A stretch of DNA of 64,000 nucleotides from Pyricularia pennisetigena (taxonomy: Eukaryota; Ascomycota; Sordariomycetes; Magnaporthales; Pyriculariaceae). The translations under genes were made by a program, and so were the position numbers. Positions 58,930 to 64,000 of this stretch are shown here, one piece after another (positions within the stretch are counted from its first letter, which is position 1; every line of letters starts with the position of its first letter). The stretch lies in assembly GCF_004337985.1 (NCBI RefSeq), contig NW_021940921.1:1009758-1073757 (forward strand), given 5' to 3'. The notes below the pieces were generated by a model that ran no database searches, was not told the origin of the DNA, and saw nothing but the letters and a program-made list of their open reading frames with translations.

Positions 58930-61375
58930 ACGTTACTTAATCCTCCCCCCTTGGTTAGTCCAACTCGGCGTCGCCTTTTTTATCGCTCGACCTTTTTATA
59001 ATCCAAAGCACGTTATTTAATTTAATTAGGATTTAACTTTGTTCGCCTTTTAGCTTTTGGGTTATAAATTTATAAACGTTCCTATGCTAAATATTTTTAT
59101 AACCGTTAACGCCAACCAGCATTTTAATTTATAATTATAATACCGTTTAATTCGTTCGTCGGCGTTTATTAGTTTATTTTCCCGAATAATTGTTAATTAT
59201 ATCCATCGTTTCCTAAGGTACCACCGTGTTTTAATTCCGCCGCCTTTTTTCTGTTATTTGTGCAAATAGGAGGCGTAATTTCGTATCCCATTTTCGTATA
59301 TTATTGGGAACTAAGCAAGGAAATAATCGTTATATTGTTTAAACTATTTAATTAATTGTAAATTTGGAACATTTTCCAGCAAATCGTTTTTCGTCCATTC
59401 CCGGTTATAGGAATAAACGAATTTTTTAACGATATTAAAAATTATTGGTTTGGGTAGTATTAATTGGGATAATAGGTCGTATAACCGCCGCGGGTTTGGG
59501 TAAAAAATAATTATTGTAAAATGGGTACCCCATTTGTCCAATTGTTTAAATATATAACTTTTTTTGGAATTTTTCCTGGGTATTTTGATTAGCTGCTTTT
59601 TAGGGGGTAATGCGGGTAAAATTCCAATTTGGTGGACGCAGGCGTTGCAACAATTTTCAAATTGGTTTATTATTAAAAATGGATTCGTTTCCTGTATAAA
59701 ATCCAATATAGTTCGTCGAAAACATTTAACGTTGGCGAAAATTTGCATATTTGACGCCTTTTTTTTTTAATTTTTTCCTATTTATTATTTTTTATTGCGT
59801 CCAATAGGGCGGAACGCGTAGTTTAAATATACCCAAAAAGCCGGTTTATAATAATTCCGACGCTTTTACCCGGTTATTATCGTTTAAATTAAATTTAGCG
59901 ACACGTAAAAGGTTAATGGGGAATAACCGCGTTTGTAAATACGTTAAAAAATTTAAATAAATAGTTTATAAATTTTTAACGTTTTTTCGTAATATTACGG
60001 GTTATTTAATTAATTTGGTTAATAATTTTGGCCTGGTTGGTTTATATTTAACGATGGACCCCTGCGTATCGAAATACCAATAAAACGCAAAAAAATATGC
60101 GGTTCCTTTACGGTTGGGCCCGCGTGCGGTTCGTCCGAACTTTTACCACAGGTTTACGGGGTCGTTTAATATTAACGCGCCGTATTATATTATACGTTCC
60201 ATATTAGGTATATTTATACCTATACCCAAAAATAAAATGGAAAATATAATACGAGTTTTAAAATCCGGTTTGGAAAATTTTGCGTAAATTTTAATTTTAT
60301 CGATTTTAGGTATAAATATATTATACCGGATAATTATATCGGTTGCGTTTCGTTTAATAAATTTCCTAAATACGAGGTTTTTTATTAAAAATTGGCGTAT
60401 TTAGATAATGCGGTTTTTGGCGTTTATATATATAATAGTTTTAAAAATACGGGTGGCGGATAATAGTATGGTATTCCTTATTAGGAATAGGAAATACCAG
60501 TAATCGTTAATAAAGGTTTTGCGTTCCAAACATTATATTATAATCGTAATTTCGGGTCGGTCGAAAGGCGTTTTAACGAAACGCATTATTTTTTTATAAT
60601 ATAATTGGTCGAAAACGTAAATTTCAATTTTTATTGTAAAAATTACGGTGCACCCGAATATAAATACGCTTACTGGTATAATTGCCCGGACCAAACGCAG
60701 TATAAAAAACGATTCCCTAAAATCCTTCCATTGTAAAATTATGTAAAATTTATTAATAGCAAATAAAACGATACGTTGGTGGAATATAGGGTTTCGAAAA
60801 AATTTAAGGAATCGGTAACTGGTGGCTTATTCCGGGCCTAAAAAAATGTGCGTGTATTTACAAACGGTTTACGGGTTTTAAAAAGGGTTATATTAAATAA
60901 AATTAGTTTTGGTAATAAAAACCGTATATTTATATTTACGTTTAAAATGGATTGGTCGATTAATTTGGGGTTCGCGGCGGGATAACGTTATATATTGCGT
61001 AATTGTTTTTACTTTAATTTGTTTAATGGGATTATTTGGATAATAATAATATTATTGCGAATTACCGAAATAGTTTGTAATATTATATTTTTCCCGTACC
61101 CGGTTTTTGCCAGCAAAATAATATTTTTTATATTATATAAAACCCGGTATATATATTGCATTTGGTTATAATATGGGATTCGTGCAGGAGTATTAAGGGG
61201 TTTGTGGAGGTTTAAAAACCATATAGCAGCTAAAGAAACGAATTTATATTATAAATTTAAATTACCAAAAATTTTGGTTTTGGCGTATAATTCCGGGAGG
61301 ATGTGTACGTCGGAGGAGGTATTTGCCGCCGCGTACGCGGGATTAGGACCGCGAAAAATTGCGTCGATTTAATGG
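58930..61375 (-). pseudogene. RecQ-like SF2 helicase relic
   Basis: Minus strand. The N-terminal part reads DAIFRGPNPAYAAANTSSD and LHKPLNTPARIPYYNQMQYI (Q-motif region), then LLAKTGYGKN at about 61125-61095 (Walker A, usual AxTGxGKS), and IQIIPLNKLK (usual IxPLxxLxxxQ). The middle is badly broken. Motif VI survives as KFGRTARGPNRKGTAYFF near 60145-60095 (usual QRxGRAxRD). After it, 59748-59344 has KCFRRTILDF and CCNACVHQ, like the RecQ zinc-binding CRRxxLLxYFG...CxxC segment. The C-terminal part goes on to about 58930. Fungal RecQ proteins of this kind include telomere-linked helicases, so a subtelomeric origin is possible; here the gene lies inside the terminal-repeat element. Confidence 0.7.
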
Positions 61376-62038
61376 GAAAACGAAATATATATGGACGTGC
61401 TTCCGGATATTATATATATATAATTTAATACGAATATATAAAAATTTGCGGAAATAATGGTTTTTTTTAATGGGTGGATGTATAGCGTATTATATAATAT
61501 ATACTTTATACGGATTGTAAAATTAGTGGTTTTGCGTTATTTATATTAAAATTTATATGTAAAAATTCCTCTCGCTTTTGCGATTTTCCCTATATAAATT
61601 TTAACGGATTATAATCGTTGTTAGTAAAATGCGAAATGGGTATCGATAATATTTATAAATGGACGTATAATATATTAAATGAAATTTAACCTATACGGAT
61701 TATAAAATAAATATTTTTGCGATATTTGGATTAAAATTTATATGTAAAAATTCCTTTCGCTTTTACGATTTTTCACATATAAATTTTAACGGATTATAAT
61801 CGTTATTATTAAAATGCGAAATGGGTATTGATGGTGTTTTTAAGTTAATAATGGGGATACCGCTATAAACGGATAAAGGGCGGGTTATATCCAATTTTTA
61901 ATTAGCGTACCGGGTGCAAAAAATTTTAAATTAATAAAAAAGGCCTACCAATTCCTATTTTTAACGATATTTTCTTTTTTCGATATTTTGCGTGGTTGTG
62001 GAATAATAAGGGAGTGTCGGTCGCAAAAAGGCCAAAAA
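61376..62038. other. Right internal region of the 13.8-kb element
   Basis: No gene seen. It contains a 185-bp tandem repeat (61500-61850) and, from about 61850, the right-end sequence shared with the 1.86-kb element. Confidence 0.55.
61500..61850. repeat. 185-bp tandem repeat, two units
   Basis: TTTATATGTAAAAATTCCT starts at 61552 and 61737. GCGAAATGGGTAT and ACGGATTATAATCGTT recur at the same spacing. Each unit also contains inverted TTTATATG/CATATAAA arms. Confidence 0.75.
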
Positions 62039-62210
62039 TACCGCCATAAACGGCGAAAATCGACAAGTTGTCCTTAAACCTGAACCAAAGCGTTTTTTGG
62101 ATGGACCCACAGGTACATTGCAAAGCCGCAATTGAGCCACGAAGTGGAGCGAAGCGAACGGAGTGGATCAATTGTGGAGCTTTGGGCTTCAGGGATGAGC
62201 CCTGAGACTA
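61850..62210. repeat. Right terminal region of the 13.8-kb element
   Basis: Aligns with 46690-47036. It contains the inverted subterminal motif (62039-62076), a CCACGAAGTGG hairpin, and the GAGCCCTGAGACTA end. Confidence 0.87.
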
Positions 62211-62219
62211 GTTTTTTGT
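62211..62219. repeat. 9-bp target-site duplication of the 13.8-kb element, right
   Basis: GTTTTTTGT, identical to 48370-48378. Confidence 0.92.
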
Positions 62220-62525
62220 TTAAATAATTAAAGCCGCAACGCGCTGTTCAACTTTGCAAAAAAAGAAACAAAATCACGTTAATCGCCAATATAACGAAAT
62301 ATTTTACTAAACCCCAACGAGCACTCGTTCGTATTTTTATACAACGCCGGGTCGGGGTTCCCCGCACCAGCAAAGTTGCCACCACTGTTCAGGGGTGGTG
62401 ATTTTTACCCCTACCACGAAGTAATGCGTATAAATATAGTAAGTAGATAGAAACCTAATAGTACTAATAATGACTATAATAATTCAATTTAGAAAATATT
62501 TCAAACAAAAACATATATAACATAG
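62220..62525. other. Flank without a visible gene
   Basis: Less AT-rich than the rest. A small hairpin CCACCAC...GGGTGGTG lies near 62380-62402. No coding frame is supported. Confidence 0.4.
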
Positions 62526-62647
62526 GGCATTCAAAAACCCACCCACATGGGCCAGAAAAGCTTATTAAAGGGCCCGCGGGCTGTCGGCTTTTGAAAGATT
62601 TCAGCCCACGGGCCCCCGTGGGCCGTCTCGGCGGGTTTTGAAATGCC
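62526..62647. repeat. 122-bp foldback repeat (MITE-like)
   Basis: GGCATTCAAAAACCCACC (62526-62543) pairs with GGCGGGTTTTGAAATGCC (62630-62647), 16 of 18 positions. Inside, GGGCCCGCGGGCTG and CAGCCCACGGGCCC form a second, GC-rich stem. The whole could fold into a cruciform or be a very short inverted-repeat transposon. Confidence 0.7.
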
Positions 62648-64000
62648 TTGATATAACGCAGAAAAAACGTAGTAACTTGTTAACAATTAATAAATATATT
62701 CAAGGCTTATCCAATTCAATGAAAGAGTCATTTATTTATTTCATTCCCACATGTAAATTATTCTAGGAAATAAATATCAAAGTTATTCTTGTTAAAACCC
62801 GTTTTATCTCTTATTACTAGCCTACTTTTACACCGAAAGCATCTTACATAACCTTGTATAAAGAAATTTATTCCAAACTTTCCCATGCCCATAGTTTAAG
62901 ACATTTGATACCTTATCCGCGCCCTTTAGTATCATTTGGACGAGCATTGATTTCATTTCGGCCTGTGGTAAACCGCCTGGCGAAAAGCTCTTTCGGCATC
63001 ACACATAAGCCACCGCTTACATGTAGTAATATCAAAAGCATTTTATCCTATCGGTTCAATGTACTGCCTTCAAACCAATTTTGGCAGTATGGGTGGTATA
63101 AAACAGAGGTTCCAATGAGACTTGAAAAGGCCCCATGTACAAGCCAACCGCTAATGGTGGATAAACCACCAAAAACAATTTGGGCAGTATGGGACTATGT
63201 TATAAATTTAGCAAAACGTGGCAGCCAAGGCCCCTGTGAGAATTAAAAAGGCTCCATGCAAAAGGCAATCCCTATTGGCGGACCATTTACCAAGCTACGT
63301 GCAAGCGAAAATAGCTATATAACGTACCTTAAATAACAGGGTACTTCGAACAGCCCTAATAGGAACATATTACTGCCGCGGGCCTGTGGTAGAGCTTGCA
63401 ACATTGATGGAGATATATATTCTCTCGCGACAAAATTCGCAGTTTCACTATTCGTTAGGATTTTTACGGCTGGTTTAAAGCCGGGATGCCTGAGCTCTTT
63501 CCCTGATAAGATTTAGGAACTTAATAGGACCTGCATCCCAAGGAAAAAGGGCAAATAAAGGCCGATAGCACGCTCCCAAACTTGAATGAACTTGAATGCT
63601 CAAGCCATTACAGCCCATTTAAGTTATGATAACCTAGCCCTAAGCTATTTTGTAAGCAACTTTCTCGAAAATCTACCTTTTGTAACCCCCTTTTTAAAGG
63701 GTCAATAACGCAGGGCCCCCAAGTATTTGGAATTATATGACCTTATCCTCAAATAGTCCTAACTCTCCCGGCGTTCTCATTTTGGGCAAATGTCATTAAA
63801 AGGGGTAAAACCGAACCTAATCTCTGTCACGAAAATGGTCCCATATAGGAACAGTTTTGTTTGAAGATCTAAAGCTAAATATAAAGAAAAAACAAAGACA
63901 CCCAATGCCAATCGCTTTTACGCGCGTGAACGAACAAAAATAAACAAATCCAAACACCCTGTCACCATTGGTAGTGGCCCAGGCACGCCAATCCGTAACA
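62648..64000. other. Right-hand flank, no secure gene
   Basis: Base composition is closer to normal and stops are not RIP-like. A plus-strand frame of 130 codons (62854-63246) has no recognised domain. Its end overlaps a diverged repeat: GGCCCCATGTACAAGCC near 63129 resembles GGCTCCATGCAAAAGGC near 63250. I read this as non-coding or a very old repeat. Confidence 0.4.

Larger units (their letters stand above)
48379..62210. mobile_element. 13.8-kb DNA element with DUF6589-like, SNF2-like and RecQ-like genes
   Basis: Ends TAGTCTCA (48379-48386) and TGAGACTA (62203-62210) are 8-bp inverted repeats flanked by a perfect 9-bp duplication. The ends match those of the 1.86-kb element. A further inverted pair lies about 125-135 bp inside: AAGGACAA, then TTTCGCCGTTTATGGCGGTA (48503-48539), against its complement at 62039-62076. 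The cargo is one plus-strand gene (48692-51597) and two minus-strand genes (58250-52055 and 61375-58930), all with RIP-like stops. The right-hand genes point toward the left-hand one, so the first two converge. A 9-bp duplication is usual for Mutator-like elements, but no Mutator transposase is seen; helicases occur in the Academ superfamily. Superfamily is left open. Confidence 0.88.

Noticed and set aside
48379..62210. Helitron, because of the helicases
   Set aside because: There are inverted terminal repeats and a 9-bp target duplication, no TC/CTRR ends, and no Rep/HUH domain seen.
48379..62210. Starship-type giant element
   Set aside because: No DUF3723-type tyrosine recombinase was seen near either end, and the short inverted repeats with 9-bp duplication do not fit.
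62854..63246. 130-codon plus-strand frame
   Set aside because: No domain, no clear coding bias, and it overlaps a diverged repeat; treated as chance.

Overview
This window looks like an AT-rich, repeat-filled compartment of a filamentous ascomycete (Pezizomycotina-type) genome. Nearly every recognisable gene is a transposable-element gene. Nearly all are broken, mostly by C-to-T and G-to-A changes: CAA/CAG/CGA have become stops, catalytic Asp has become Asn, Cys and His have become Tyr. This is the pattern expected of repeat-induced point mutation (RIP). The organism type is inferred from the element families, short introns and the RIP-like decay; I cannot name a species. I see no intact host gene, rRNA, CRISPR array or origin.

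Layout. 1-2118: relic of a hAT transposase, minus strand. 2363-2915: plus-strand relic whose C-terminal part matches the N-terminal part of the histone H3 fold, cut off by a Copia LTR. 2911-21858: one Copia family (here Copia-1) present as two long copies, A (minus) and B2 (plus), with two partial copies B1 (plus) and B1' (minus) between them. Together they form a huge inverted repeat centred near 12.8 kb, with an undetermined base at 13208. 21859-28007: a second Copia family (Copia-2), minus, the best preserved element, with TGTGA...TCACA LTRs that contain a tRNA-like module. 28008-34560: a decayed Ty3/Gypsy chromovirus, minus, with zinc knuckle, protease, RT, RNase H, integrase and chromodomain still legible. 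34561-42137: a third Copia-1 copy (C), plus, with both LTRs. 42138-44257: Copia-1 fragment D, minus. 44258-44830: a lone Copia-1 LTR.

44831-48378: a Fot1/pogo-type transposase relic, split by a 1,864-bp element (45173-47036) that ends in TAGTCTCA...TGAGACTA and is flanked by a perfect 9-bp duplication. 48379-62210: a 13.8-kb element with the same ends and subterminal sequences and its own perfect 9-bp duplication (GTTTTTTGT). It carries a DUF6589-like gene (plus), a SNF2-type ATPase gene (minus) and a RecQ-like helicase gene (minus). 62211-64000: less AT-rich flank with a short foldback repeat and no convincing gene.

How it fits together. Each LTR element once encoded its own capsid, protease, integrase and reverse transcriptase/RNase H. 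Both Copia families carry a primer site complementary to the anticodon arm of a Met tRNA rather than to a tRNA 3' end. The most interesting object is the 13.8-kb element: the small element appears to be its non-autonomous deletion derivative, and the DUF6589-like protein is the best transposase candidate, accompanied by two helicases. Whether it belongs to a described superfamily (for example helicase-bearing Academ) or is new cannot be settled from this window alone.
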